From positions 264,484-328,483 of the forward strand of contig DOPM01000058.1 in NCBI GenBank assembly GCA_003513495.1: a stretch of DNA of 64,000 bases, read 5' to 3'. This document shows, one piece after another, positions 42,921-51,813 of the stretch. Numbering within the stretch: the first letter of the stretch is position 1; every line of letters starts with the position of its first letter. The position numbers and the translations under genes are program-made. The stretch comes from Desulfosporosinus sp. (GTDB taxonomy: Bacteria > Bacillota > Desulfitobacteriia > Desulfitobacteriales > Desulfitobacteriaceae). The notes under the pieces were generated by a model. It did not search any database, was not told where the DNA came from, and saw only the letters and a list, made by a program, of their open reading frames with translations.

Positions 42921-43616
42921 ATGAAGAAGAGGCAACATCAAGCATTACAGATTGCTCTAGATGGTCCTGCAGGCGCAGGGAAAAGCACCGTTGCCAAGAT
43001 TGTAGCAAACCGACTACAGCTATTTTATGTAGATACAGGGGCGATGTACCGGGCAATCGCTTATAAAGCCCTTAAAAAGGGAGCCTCAATGGATGATGAG
43101 GCCACAGTAAGCCAAATTGCGAAGCGAACAGAGGTTGTTCTAGATCATTCTGAAGCACGGCGCATCTGGTGTGATGGAGAAGATGTTACCCAGGAAATTC
43201 GGTGTCCAGAAGTATCCCGGGCTGTTCCTGTCGTGGCAGCCTATCCTAAGATTAGAGAACGTTTAGTGGAACTTCAACGTATGGAGGCTAAACGCGGTGG
43301 AGTCGTTATGGATGGACGAGATATTGGCACGCATGTATTGCCGGAAGCGGATCTAAAAATTTTCTTAACAGCCACTCCTGAGGAACGCGCAAAGCGACGG
43401 TGGATAGAGCTAAAAAAGGCAGGAAAAGATATTAGCTTTCAAGAAGTAGCTCAAGATATGATACAACGTGACCGTGTTGATACAGAGCGTGAAGTTTCTC
43501 CCCTTAAGCCTGCTAAAGATGCAATCATTCTTGACACGACGGGGTTAAGTGTAGAAGAGTTGGTAGCTAAAATTTTAGTCTTGGCGGAGGAGGTTATTAA
43601 GGATGACACTATATAG
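42921..43616 (+). CDS. cmk: Cytidylate kinase
   Basis: Phosphorylates CMP and dCMP with ATP. Walker A is GPAGAGKST; DTGAMYRAIAYKAL and VVMDGRDIGTHVLPEADLKIFLTATPEERAKRR are the family's CMP-binding and lid blocks. Length 231 residues. It overlaps plsC by 14 bases. The cmk-plsC-ispH/S1 order matches the Bacillus cmk-ypfD neighbourhood, so this block is ancestral housekeeping. Confidence 0.95.
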   Translation: MKKRQHQALQIALDGPAGAGKSTVAKIVANRLQLFYVDTGAMYRAIAYKALKKGASMDDEATVSQIAKRTEVVLDHSEARRIWCDGEDVTQEIRCPEVSRAVPVVAAYPKIRERLVELQRMEAKRGGVVMDGRDIGTHVLPEADLKIFLTATPEERAKRRWIELKKAGKDISFQEVAQDMIQRDRVDTEREVSPLKPAKDAIILDTTGLSVEELVAKILVLAEEVIKDDTI

Positions 43617-44199
43617 TTTTTTAAAAAAAGTATTTCGTTTACAATTTCGTTTGATGAAATGGACGGTTATTGGCGAAGAGAATATGCCGACAACGGGCCC
43701 GGTTATTCTAGCTATTAACCATGTCAGTATTTGGGATCCTGTTGTGGCAGCTTGTAGTGTTCCGCGCCAGGTCTCCTTTATGGCTAAAGAAGAACTGTTT
43801 TCAATACCTGTTTTAGGGGGGGTTTTTTCTAAGCTTGGAGCATTTCCTGTGAAACGTGGACAGGGGGATATGAATGCAATTCGGCAATCTTTGACAATAT
43901 TAAAGGGAGGAGGCGTACTAGGGCTTTTTCCGGAAGGAACACGCTCCAAGACCGGTGAAATTCAGAAGGGTATGCCGGGAATGGTTTTGCTTATGGAAAA
44001 AAGCCAAGCCTCTATCGTCCCAGTTAAGGTGAGGGGAACTTCGAACATGTTCACAAAAGGCTGGGGGAGAATTTCTGTTGTCGTTGGCAAACCACTAACC
44101 AATCAAATGCTTAAGCCTCCTGAAGGTGTGGAAAAACGTCGAGAATGGATTGCTGATCGAATTATGCAGGCTATGATTGAATTACCAGAAGCTAAGTAA
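43603..44199 (+). CDS. plsC: 1-acyl-sn-glycerol-3-phosphate acyltransferase
   Basis: Membrane-associated acyltransferase making phosphatidic acid. The catalytic NHxxxxD motif is NHVSIWDP, and the glycerol-phosphate site is FPEGTRSK. It has 198 residues with a hydrophobic N-terminal region. Translational coupling to cmk is likely because of the 14-base overlap, with GGAGGAGG inside the cmk end. Confidence 0.9.
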   Translation: MTLYSFLKKVFRLQFRLMKWTVIGEENMPTTGPVILAINHVSIWDPVVAACSVPRQVSFMAKEELFSIPVLGGVFSKLGAFPVKRGQGDMNAIRQSLTILKGGGVLGLFPEGTRSKTGEIQKGMPGMVLLMEKSQASIVPVKVRGTSNMFTKGWGRISVVVGKPLTNQMLKPPEGVEKRREWIADRIMQAMIELPEAK

Positions 44200-44330
44200 C
44201 CTTTAGCTTTAGTTAAATAATTGCACTTGAGACATTCCTACTTCGTTCCTAAATTAACTCAACATATTGCAGGAATTTTAGAGGACAACAGAGAATTAGT
44301 TCTTTACAATTTTTAGGGAGGTCCTAGGTT

Positions 44331-46319
44331 TTGAAAGTCAAACGCGCAGCAAAAGCTGGGTTTTGCTTTGGCGTAAAGCGCGCTCTTGATATGGCTGAAC
44401 GAACGTCGGAAACGTCACATGCTGTATCACTTGGGCCGCTCATCCACAATCAACAGGTTGTGAAACGCTTAGCAGAACGTGGAATTCAAGTTGTTGAAGA
44501 TTTGGACGAGCTAACAAGCCAACAAGCCTTAATTATCCGGTCCCATGGTGTAGCACCGAAGGTCTATCAAGGGGCTGAAAATAAAGGTATTCAAGTGGTA
44601 GATGCTACTTGTCCTTTTGTACAGAAAGCTCAACGATTGGCAGCTGAGTCTGCTAAGAAGGGGCAACAGGTCATCGTAATGGGAGACAAGCATCATCCTG
44701 AGGTGCAGGGAATCCTCGGGTGGGCTGGTGAACAGGCAATACCGATCCAGACAGTTGAGGAAGCCAAACAACTACCGTTTTATCCTCATTTAGCTGTTTT
44801 GGCCCAGACAACACAACTAGCCGAGAATTTTGCAGGGATTGTCAATGAATTGAAATCACATACAGACAACCTAATCGTCCATAATACCATTTGTAATGCG
44901 ACGGCGGAACGACAAAAAGTTGCCCGTGAATTAGCTGAAACGGTAGATGTTATGGTGGTTGTTGGTGGGCGAAATAGTGCTAATACCCGGAAACTAGCAA
45001 GTATCTGTGCAGAACGCACAAAAACATATTTAATTGAGACCGCAGATGAATTAGAAAGCGTTTGGTTTAAAGAAGCTAACAGTGCTGGCTTGACCGCAGG
45101 TGCTTCTACGCCAGATTGGATAATCGAGGAGGTTTTTAACAAAATGACAGAAATGAATGAGCAAGAAATGGATATGGCAACTTGGTTTGATAGTTGTCCA
45201 GAACTTCATCAGGGCACTAAGGTTACTGGTACTGTAGTGAAAATTACAAGGGAAGAAGTCTTTGTAGATATTGGTTGGAAATGTGAAGGTGTTATTCCCA
45301 TCAACGAGTTGGCAGTGTCAAGAAAAACACGCCCTGAGGACGCAGTTGAGATTGGGGACGAAATTAGTGCTGTCGTTATTCGAGTGGAGAATGAGGAAGG
45401 GCATACAGTTCTTTCAAAACGAAAAGCTGATGAAGAAGGCGCTAAGGATCGACTGGAAAAAATAGCAGAGACTAAGGAAGAAATACAGGCCCAAGTTGTC
45501 GAGGTTGTAAAGGGCGGTCTAGTGGTGGATGTGGGTTTACGTGGTTTTGTTCCGGCATCCCAAATTCAACCGGGATATGTTGAAAATCTAGATCAGTTTT
45601 TAGGACAGACCCTGCGCTTACGGATGATTGATTATGATCCTGCCAAGCGGAAAGTGGTTCTTTCTCAAAAAGTTATTTTAGAAGAAGAAAGAGCGATTAA
45701 GCGAACACAATTACTAGAAACCCTTAAAGAGGGTGACGTGGTCGCCGGAACCGTCCGACGCATGGCTGACTTCGGCGTTTTTGTTGATATTGGCGGGCTT
45801 GATGGGCTGCTTCACATTTCAGATATGGCCTATACTCGACTTAAGCATCCCTCGGACATGCTTAAGATTGGGGATGAAGTGGAAGTTCAAGTATTAAAGC
45901 TCGACCAACAAACCGGGAAAGTTTCCTTAGGACTGAAACAACTAAAAGAAAGTCCCTGGGAAAAAGCCGCTGTAAACTTTTCGGTTGGCAGTATTGTGAA
46001 TGGTAAAGTGGTGCGCATCACTCCCTTTGGTGCCTTTGTAGGACTCGGAGAAGGAGTTGATGGGCTGGTTCATATTTCCCAATTAGCGGATCATCGAGTT
46101 AATAAGGTGGAAGATGTGGTTAAAGTTGGAGATATGGTTTCTGCTAAAGTTATTGATTGTAAGCCAGAGGAAAAACGAATCAGTTTAAGTATTCGTGAGG
46201 CTATTGCCGAATCAACTAAAGAAATTGATCAGGAAGCCCTGGCTTCCCAATCAGACATTAAACCAGTGACCATCGGAGATGCAGTAGGAAACGACCTCCC
46301 TACAGAAACCCGTGAATAG
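44331..46319 (+). CDS. ispH: IspH-ribosomal protein S1 fusion (HMBPP reductase with S1 domains)
   Basis: One 662-residue protein. Residues 1 to about 280 are 4-hydroxy-3-methylbut-2-enyl diphosphate reductase, the last step of the MEP isoprenoid pathway, with cluster cysteines C12 (FCFGV), C94 (DATCPF) and C188 (TICNAT). From about residue 300 come four S1 RNA-binding repeats (GTKVTGTVVKITREEVFVDIG; EIQAQVVEVVKGGLVVDVG; GDVVAGTVRRMADFGVFVDIG; GSIVNGKVVRITPFGAFVGLG). This fusion is known in Clostridia and their relatives, where the S1 part may bind mRNA or ribosomes. TTG start behind GGGAGG. A terminator follows. Confidence 0.93.
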   Translation: MKVKRAAKAGFCFGVKRALDMAERTSETSHAVSLGPLIHNQQVVKRLAERGIQVVEDLDELTSQQALIIRSHGVAPKVYQGAENKGIQVVDATCPFVQKAQRLAAESAKKGQQVIVMGDKHHPEVQGILGWAGEQAIPIQTVEEAKQLPFYPHLAVLAQTTQLAENFAGIVNELKSHTDNLIVHNTICNATAERQKVARELAETVDVMVVVGGRNSANTRKLASICAERTKTYLIETADELESVWFKEANSAGLTAGASTPDWIIEEVFNKMTEMNEQEMDMATWFDSCPELHQGTKVTGTVVKITREEVFVDIGWKCEGVIPINELAVSRKTRPEDAVEIGDEISAVVIRVENEEGHTVLSKRKADEEGAKDRLEKIAETKEEIQAQVVEVVKGGLVVDVGLRGFVPASQIQPGYVENLDQFLGQTLRLRMIDYDPAKRKVVLSQKVILEEERAIKRTQLLETLKEGDVVAGTVRRMADFGVFVDIGGLDGLLHISDMAYTRLKHPSDMLKIGDEVEVQVLKLDQQTGKVSLGLKQLKESPWEKAAVNFSVGSIVNGKVVRITPFGAFVGLGEGVDGLVHISQLADHRVNKVEDVVKVGDMVSAKVIDCKPEEKRISLSIREAIAESTKEIDQEALASQSDIKPVTIGDAVGNDLPTETRE

Positions 46320-46367
46320 TATTCACTAAAAGTGAAGCCCCTTGTAGTTGCGCTACAAAAAGTTAAG

Positions 46368-46405
46368 AAATGACTTCCTGTTAAAGACACAGGGAGTCAT
46401 TTTAC
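46368..46405 (+). terminator. Rho-independent terminator after ispH-S1
   Basis: AAATGACTTCCTGT (46368-46381) pairs with ACAGGGAGTCATTT (46389-46402) with one mismatch and is followed by T and A. Confidence 0.7.
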
Positions 46406-46485
46406 TGGCCTATAAGGGGAGGTGTCTTTGTTAGTGCCGAATGTTTGCCAACCTTGGATTCGATTTTAAAGGAAGGAGATTCCAG

Positions 46486-47640
46486 ATGGCTAAACGACAA
46501 CCGACGCAGCCTATTGATTTCCCCATACTATATATTACCTTAGCACTTTTAGCCTTTGGGTTAATTATGGTTTTGAGTGCCGGGGCAGTACGTGGCTTTA
46601 ATGCAACCCAAAATTCATATTTTTATTTCTCCCAGCAGCTAAAATGGACACTCGTAGGTTCTTTTTTTGCCCTTATAGCTATTAAATTCCCCTTTAAGTT
46701 AATTCGGAAATTTGCGGGGATTGGGGTCTTTGTTAGTATAGGATTGCTCATGGCAGTAATGTTTACGGACGCGGGAATTACGGCAGGCGGTTCTGCTCGT
46801 TGGATCGAAATTGCCGGAATCACAATCCAACCTTCAGAAATCGCCAAACTGGCCATGGTTCTCTTTTACGCACATATCCTAGATCGTTATCCCATCAAAC
46901 AGGGCTGTGATCAGCGTATCCCTTTGGGAATACTCTTATCCACGACAGCTCTTGTCCTGGCTCTTGTTTATAAACAACCGGATTTAGGGACGACCATGGT
47001 TATTGCTCTAACCTGTGCAGTAATGCTGTTACAGACGGAAATTCGTACCATCTGGTTCGTTGCGGCTGTTCCGACCTTGGGTCTACCCCTGCTATATTTC
47101 ATTCATTCAACAGAGTACCAATGGAAGAGGATTTTAGTTTGGCTGGATCCTTGGAAATACGCAATGGATTTAGGTTACCAAATTACTAATGCTGAGATTG
47201 CCTTTGGCTCAGGTGGATTCTTTGGAGTCGGGTTGGGAAGAAGTCTGCAAAAATATGGTTTCTTGCCAGAAAACCACACTGATACTATTTACGCAATTGT
47301 TGGCGAAGAATTGGGCTTAATGGGAACCCTGCTCTTGTTATTTCTCTTCGTGGCTTTGTACGCCCGAGCCTATCATATCATCCGGGAATGCCCTGATCGC
47401 TTTGGCAGGCTGGTAGGCTATGGCCTAACCTCCTCTTTGGCAATCCAGACGACCATTAATTTGGCCGTCGTGACCGGAGTATTACCGGTGACAGGGATTA
47501 CCCTTCCACTAATCTCCTATGGCGGAGCTTCCCTAGTGATAACCTTAGTAAAACTTGGATTGATCTTAAATCTTTCTAGATATCGAAAAAAAGTTCCCAA
47601 AGGGCAAATTTCAAAAAACCTCTCAAACATTTCTGTGTAA
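46486..47640 (+). CDS. SEDS-family peptidoglycan polymerase (FtsW/RodA/SpoVE type)
   Basis: Polytopic membrane protein with about ten helices, 384 residues from ATG 46486 (AAGGAAGGAG upstream; the longer frame from 46441 lacks a site). Typical SEDS blocks are ARWIEIAGITIQPSEIAKLAMVLF, KQPDLGTTMV, YQ(I)TNAEIAFGSGGFFGVGLGRSLQKYGFLPENHTD and GITLPLISYGGASLV. The polymer-forming partner would be a class B PBP encoded elsewhere. FtsW, RodA and SpoVE cannot be told apart here; the PENHTDTIYAI(V)GEE sequence is closest in style to FtsW/SpoVE. Confidence 0.85.
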   Translation: MAKRQPTQPIDFPILYITLALLAFGLIMVLSAGAVRGFNATQNSYFYFSQQLKWTLVGSFFALIAIKFPFKLIRKFAGIGVFVSIGLLMAVMFTDAGITAGGSARWIEIAGITIQPSEIAKLAMVLFYAHILDRYPIKQGCDQRIPLGILLSTTALVLALVYKQPDLGTTMVIALTCAVMLLQTEIRTIWFVAAVPTLGLPLLYFIHSTEYQWKRILVWLDPWKYAMDLGYQITNAEIAFGSGGFFGVGLGRSLQKYGFLPENHTDTIYAIVGEELGLMGTLLLLFLFVALYARAYHIIRECPDRFGRLVGYGLTSSLAIQTTINLAVVTGVLPVTGITLPLISYGGASLVITLVKLGLILNLSRYRKKVPKGQISKNLSNISV

Positions 47641-47689
47641 ACCCCTTCTAAACGGGGATAATATGGAAAAGACCCGTTTTAGGAGGGGT
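47641..47689 (+). promoter_or_regulatory. Hairpin sequestering the ribosome site of the YphA-like gene
   Basis: ACCCCTTCTAAACGGG (47641-47656), beginning right after the SEDS gene stop, pairs with CCCGTTTTAGGAGGGGT (47673-47689) with one bulge and one G-U pair. The 3' arm contains the AGGAGGGG ribosome site four bases before ATG 47694. No T tract follows. Confidence 0.6.
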
Positions 47690-47693
47690 AATT

Positions 47694-48326
47694 ATGATGT
47701 TTCCGTATGGAGAGTGGGTTCTTTTATTCTTAACCCTATTAGCTTGGACTGAAAAACGAACCTCCCGGCGCTTTTTCCTCATTTTGACCATAGCTTGGCT
47801 TATAGGTAAATCTTTAGAAATAGCTTTCACTGCAACCATGCCGTGGAACTGGCACTTTGCACGTATAGCTGTTATGTTGGTCTTTTGGGTTTGGGCGCTG
47901 CAGCGAGCTAAACACCGATTACTACCATTGCTTTTTACCAGCTTGATTGTGTTTGTGGAGACCTTATTTATTGTCAATGAACCGGGAGTTTTTCCATATG
48001 TATCCTGGTTGTTTGCCATTGTGTTAGTCTTAGTAGCCTGGTTAAGCGCTAAGTCCTATTGGGGAACTGCGGCTGCCCTCGTTGGAAGCGCTCTTTTGAA
48101 CCTAGCTTTCGTGCGTTTTACCTATGATGGCATTATCAGATATATAGACTTACCTAATGATTATGTTTGGAATGTGGGCGTGGGCTTGTTTACGGCTTGG
48201 GCAGGCCTAAGTCTGGTCTGGCAAAGTTATGCTGGAAGGGAGCAAATTAAAACAGATGCTGAGCTGATACCGTCAAATGGCCTTGCAACTTATGAAGCCT
48301 CGGAAGAACGAAAGCCTCGGCAGTAA
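47694..48326 (+). CDS. YphA-like integral membrane protein, unknown function
   Basis: A 210-residue protein with six or seven predicted membrane helices and a hydrophilic C-terminal tail. Its position between the cmk/S1 block and der-gpsA-spoIVA matches yphA of Bacillus, and size and topology agree, but sequence identity could not be tested. Function is unknown in the family as well. The ribosome site is inside a strong hairpin, so translation may be conditional or coupled to the upstream gene. Confidence 0.6.
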   Translation: MMFPYGEWVLLFLTLLAWTEKRTSRRFFLILTIAWLIGKSLEIAFTATMPWNWHFARIAVMLVFWVWALQRAKHRLLPLLFTSLIVFVETLFIVNEPGVFPYVSWLFAIVLVLVAWLSAKSYWGTAAALVGSALLNLAFVRFTYDGIIRYIDLPNDYVWNVGVGLFTAWAGLSLVWQSYAGREQIKTDAELIPSNGLATYEASEERKPRQ

Positions 48327-48437
48327 CCGAAGACCGGCGTTCAGCCCTAGCTCAACGAGTTCACTTGTAGTATACTTGTAAACGATTAAGGCTGAGAGGA
48401 TAGGCCCTTGATCTAAATGTCAGGAGGATGGAATATT

Positions 48438-49769
48438 TTGTCTAAAGGGCTTGTGGTCGCAGCGGTCCATTCAGGGAGTATCGCTGAAGAAATGGAGATA
48501 GAAGTCGGGGATCGTGTTCTGGAAGTTAACGAAGAAGAACTTAATGATCTCATTGACTTTCAGTTTGGAATATCCGAAGAAGATTTTACCTTGCTAGTTG
48601 AAAAACCAGATGGGGAACTATGGGAGCTTGAGATAGAGAAGGGACCAGAAGAGTTCTTAGGCTTAGAGGTGGAGACGGTCAGTGCTAAGGGTCTGAAAAA
48701 ATGTTGTAATAATTGCACCTTTTGTTTTGTGGCCCAAATGCCCAAAGGAATGCGACCTTCGCTTTACGATAAAGATGATGATTACCGCTTATCTCTCACC
48801 CAAGGAAGTTTTATCACCTTGTCGAATCTGAGTGAAGAAGATTTATCGAGGATTACGTCGCTGCATCTTACTCCAATGTATGTATCCGTCCATGCCTGGA
48901 ACCCGGAAGTGCGCTCTCAACTTATGAAAAATCCGCAAGCTGGAAAACTGCCTGAGCAATTTCGACGCTTTGCAGAGGCTGGAATTGTGGTACATGCCCA
49001 GATTGTCTTGGTTCCAGAACATAACGATGGAGAGGTTTTGAAAGAAACCATCGAGCGGTTGGGTGAACTCTATCCCTCCGTCCAATCCATTGCAGTTGTA
49101 CCCGTAGGCTTGACTCGCTATCGAGAAAAACTGACTCGACTGCGTGGATTCACAAACGAAGAAGCAGGTCAGATTCTAGATCAAGCAGAAATCTGGCAGA
49201 AGAACTTTTTTAACCGGACGGGGCGGCATCTAGTGTATTTTTCGGATGAATTTTACGTATTAGCAGGTAGAGAGTTTCCGGAAATCTCGGTCTACGATGA
49301 TTTTCCGCAATTAGAAAACGGTGTAGGTATGGCTCGAAAATTTATTAACGAGATTGAATCCGGTTGGGACTTATTACCGAAGGAGGTTCCAGAACGCTCT
49401 CTGCATATTATCACAGGAACAGCAGCCCAGGGTCTTTTTGAAACCTGGCGCAAGCGCTTGATGGAGCGGATCAAAGGTTTAAGTCTTACTTTACATATAA
49501 TACGTAATGATTTTTTTGGATTAACAGTCACCGCTGCAGGACTTCTGACAGCACAAGATATCGCTCAGCAATTAGGGGATTTACAAGGAGAAGAGTTTCT
49601 TATTCCTCGCACAATGCTCAAAGCGGATGAAGATATCTTTCTGGATGATCTAAGCGTGGAATGGTTAGAGAAGAAGGTTAATGGCAAGGCCAGCATTGTT
49701 GAGAACGATGGACTTGCATTTTTAGAGCATGTGATTGGATATTCTTTGGAGGTGGAACGCTTTGAGTAA
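48438..49769 (+). CDS. DUF512-family radical SAM-like protein with PDZ domain
   Basis: About 443 residues. The first about 65 residues form a PDZ-like domain (GLVVAAVHSGSIAEEMEIEVGDRVLEVN), followed by an atypical radical SAM cysteine set CCNNCTFCFVAQMPKGMR and the DUF512 C-terminal domain with IITGTAAQGLFE and VTAAGLLTAQDI. The family is found widely in Clostridia and cyanobacteria next to der, with no proven reaction. The ATG at 48417 contains the AGGAGG site in its own codons, so TTG 48438 is the likely start. Its end overlaps the der start by eight bases. Confidence 0.85.
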   Translation: MSKGLVVAAVHSGSIAEEMEIEVGDRVLEVNEEELNDLIDFQFGISEEDFTLLVEKPDGELWELEIEKGPEEFLGLEVETVSAKGLKKCCNNCTFCFVAQMPKGMRPSLYDKDDDYRLSLTQGSFITLSNLSEEDLSRITSLHLTPMYVSVHAWNPEVRSQLMKNPQAGKLPEQFRRFAEAGIVVHAQIVLVPEHNDGEVLKETIERLGELYPSVQSIAVVPVGLTRYREKLTRLRGFTNEEAGQILDQAEIWQKNFFNRTGRHLVYFSDEFYVLAGREFPEISVYDDFPQLENGVGMARKFINEIESGWDLLPKEVPERSLHIITGTAAQGLFETWRKRLMERIKGLSLTLHIIRNDFFGLTVTAAGLLTAQDIAQQLGDLQGEEFLIPRTMLKADEDIFLDDLSVEWLEKKVNGKASIVENDGLAFLEHVIGYSLEVERFE

Positions 49770-51093
49770 ACCTATTGTAGCTATAGTTGGTCGGCCGAAT
49801 GTTGGCAAGTCGACGTTATTTAACCGCATTACAGGCGGACTGGTAGCTATTGTGGAAAATATGCCAGGAGTGACAAGGGATCGTCTGTATCGTGATGCAG
49901 AATGGCTCGGACGGAAGTTTGCCTTAATCGACACTGGTGGAATTGAGTTTAAAGATGAAGGTACGCCAATTTCGTCTCAAATGAGAAGACAGGCAGAAAT
50001 TGCCATGGAGGAAGCGTCTGTTATTATCTTTGTAGTGGACGCCCAAATCTCTCCGACCCCCGATGATGATTTGATCGCCCGAACCTTGCGTCGTTCAGGT
50101 AAACCCATCTTGCTTGTAGCCAATAAGGTTGAAGATTTTACTAAAGCAGAAGGTCAGCTCTATGAACTCTTAAGTTTGGGGCTAGGAGAAGCTATTCCTG
50201 TTTCTGCAGTTCATGGCATGAATACGGGAGACCTGCTTGACCTAGTGATTTCAAAGCTGCCGGAGGATGATGAAGAAGAATACGATCCTGATGTCATCCG
50301 AATTTCGGTGATAGGACGTCCAAATGTCGGGAAATCGTCCTTGGTCAACACAATGCTGGGAAGAGAACGAGTCATCGTCAGTAATGTTCCTGGAACCACC
50401 CGAGATGCTATCGATACTCCCTTTGAACACGAAGGCAGGCATTACATACTGATTGATACGGCTGGAATGCGTCGTAAAGCACGCATAGAAGAACTAACAG
50501 AGCAATATAGTGTTGTACGTTCTCTGCGCGCCGTTGATCGCTCAGACGCAATCCTCATGCTAATCGATGCTGTTGATGGGGTTACTGAACAAGACAAAAA
50601 AATTGCGGGTTATGCCGATGAAGCAGGTAAAGCGATTATTTTAGTTGTTAACAAATGGGACCTGGTCGAAAAAGATGAGAAGACCATTAACAAGTTTGAA
50701 AAGTCGATTCGCGAAGAATTAGGGTTTATGCAATATGCACCGACTATGTTTATTTCCGCAAAAACAGGACAACGGGTCAATAAAATTCTGGACTTGGTGG
50801 ATTTCGTCGTCGAACAAAATTCAACTCGTGTGACGACAGCGACGTTGAACACCCTGCTGAGAGAATGGGTTCATCTTAATCCTCCTCCTTCTGACAAGGG
50901 ACGGCGCTTAAAGGTGAGGTACCTGACTCAAGTAGGCGTTAAGCCGCCGACCTTCGTTTTCTTTGTCAATGATCCGGAACTTATGCACTTTTCCTATAAA
51001 CGATATTTAGAGAATCAAATGCGGAAACACTTTGGGTTTGAGGGAACTCCAATCCGAATTGTCGTTCGACAAAAAGACGAAGAGAAGGAGTAG
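49762..51093 (+). CDS. der: Ribosome biogenesis GTPase Der (EngA)
   Basis: Essential double GTPase for 50S subunit maturation. Two G domains in tandem: GRPNVGKST, DTGG and NKVE in the first, GRPNVGKSS, DTAG and NKWD in the second, followed by the KH-like C-terminal domain. TTG 49762, overlapping the DUF512 stop and behind GGAGGTGG, gives 443 residues, the standard length; the longer frame from 49735 is unlikely. Translationally coupled to the upstream gene. Confidence 0.95.
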   Translation: MSKPIVAIVGRPNVGKSTLFNRITGGLVAIVENMPGVTRDRLYRDAEWLGRKFALIDTGGIEFKDEGTPISSQMRRQAEIAMEEASVIIFVVDAQISPTPDDDLIARTLRRSGKPILLVANKVEDFTKAEGQLYELLSLGLGEAIPVSAVHGMNTGDLLDLVISKLPEDDEEEYDPDVIRISVIGRPNVGKSSLVNTMLGRERVIVSNVPGTTRDAIDTPFEHEGRHYILIDTAGMRRKARIEELTEQYSVVRSLRAVDRSDAILMLIDAVDGVTEQDKKIAGYADEAGKAIILVVNKWDLVEKDEKTINKFEKSIREELGFMQYAPTMFISAKTGQRVNKILDLVDFVVEQNSTRVTTATLNTLLREWVHLNPPPSDKGRRLKVRYLTQVGVKPPTFVFFVNDPELMHFSYKRYLENQMRKHFGFEGTPIRIVVRQKDEEKE

Positions 51094-51096
51094 GTT

Positions 51097-51690
51097 ATGT
51101 CACGTTACCTAATTTTTATCTTGGCGTATTTCTTGGGTGCCATTCCTTTTGCCTACTTAGCAGGCCTTTTTAAAGGAATTGACGTACGTCGGCATGGTAG
51201 CGGAAATATCGGCACAACTAACGCCTTTCGCCTTCTAGGAGCCAAACTGGGAATCCTGGTGCTTTTAGGAGATTTCCTGAAAGGAGCGTTGTCCGCCTAC
51301 CTGGGTTTATGGGCTTTTGGCTTTGAACCTTGGGGGGGAATTGTTGGCGGGTTACTAGCAATGGCAGGTCATAGCTGGAATCCGCTCTTTGGCTTTCGAC
51401 CCAGCGGGAAAGGGGTTGCAGCTGGATTTGGAATTGTTACGGTCTTGATGCCCAAAGTCACGTTAATTGCAATCTCGGTGTTTGTACTGGTTGTATGGCT
51501 TACACGTTATGTTTCCATGGGTTCGGTTACTGGTGCACTCACAGTTTTGATTATGGTCTTCGTCTTCCCTCAACCCTTTGCCTATCGAGTTTTCGCAGTA
51601 GTGGCCGTCTTAGCAGTTCTAGTTCTTCATCGGGCCAACTTTAAGCGAGTATTACAAGGAACCGAGCATAAATTTGGGACTAAGAAGTAA
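51097..51690 (+). CDS. plsY: Glycerol-3-phosphate acyltransferase PlsY
   Basis: Membrane enzyme transferring the acyl group of acyl-phosphate to glycerol-3-phosphate, the first step of phospholipid synthesis. About five to six helices and the family loops GSGNIGTTNAFR, AGHSWNPLFGFRPSGKGVA and RYVSMGS are present in 197 residues. It begins three bases after der and precedes gpsA, which makes its substrate. Confidence 0.94.
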   Translation: MSRYLIFILAYFLGAIPFAYLAGLFKGIDVRRHGSGNIGTTNAFRLLGAKLGILVLLGDFLKGALSAYLGLWAFGFEPWGGIVGGLLAMAGHSWNPLFGFRPSGKGVAAGFGIVTVLMPKVTLIAISVFVLVVWLTRYVSMGSVTGALTVLIMVFVFPQPFAYRVFAVVAVLAVLVLHRANFKRVLQGTEHKFGTKK

Positions 51691-51693
51691 GGC

Positions 51694-51798
51694 GAGGCTC
51701 GAAGTTCGAGGTTCGAGGTTTGAGATCTGAATTCTAAGTTTAAGCTTAAGTTAGAGGTTCGTGCCTCGTGCCTCGTGCATCGAGCATCGTGCCTCGAG
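51694..51798. repeat. Degenerate heptamer repeat tract
   Basis: About 105 bases of 7-base units fill the plsY-gpsA gap. The first block is of the type GA(G/A)GTTC (units from 51694), the second GTG(C)(C/A)TC (GTGCCTC at 51761, 51768 and 51789 with GTGCATC and GAGCATC between), with a decayed stretch and a four-base phase shift between them. Not coding, since it has stops, and too irregular for CRISPR. Confidence 0.8.
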
Positions 51799-51813
51799 TA
51801 TAGGGGGTATTAA

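Noticed and set aside
51694..51798. CRISPR array in the plsY-gpsA gap
   Set aside because: Units are only seven bases, contiguous and degenerate, with no spacers.
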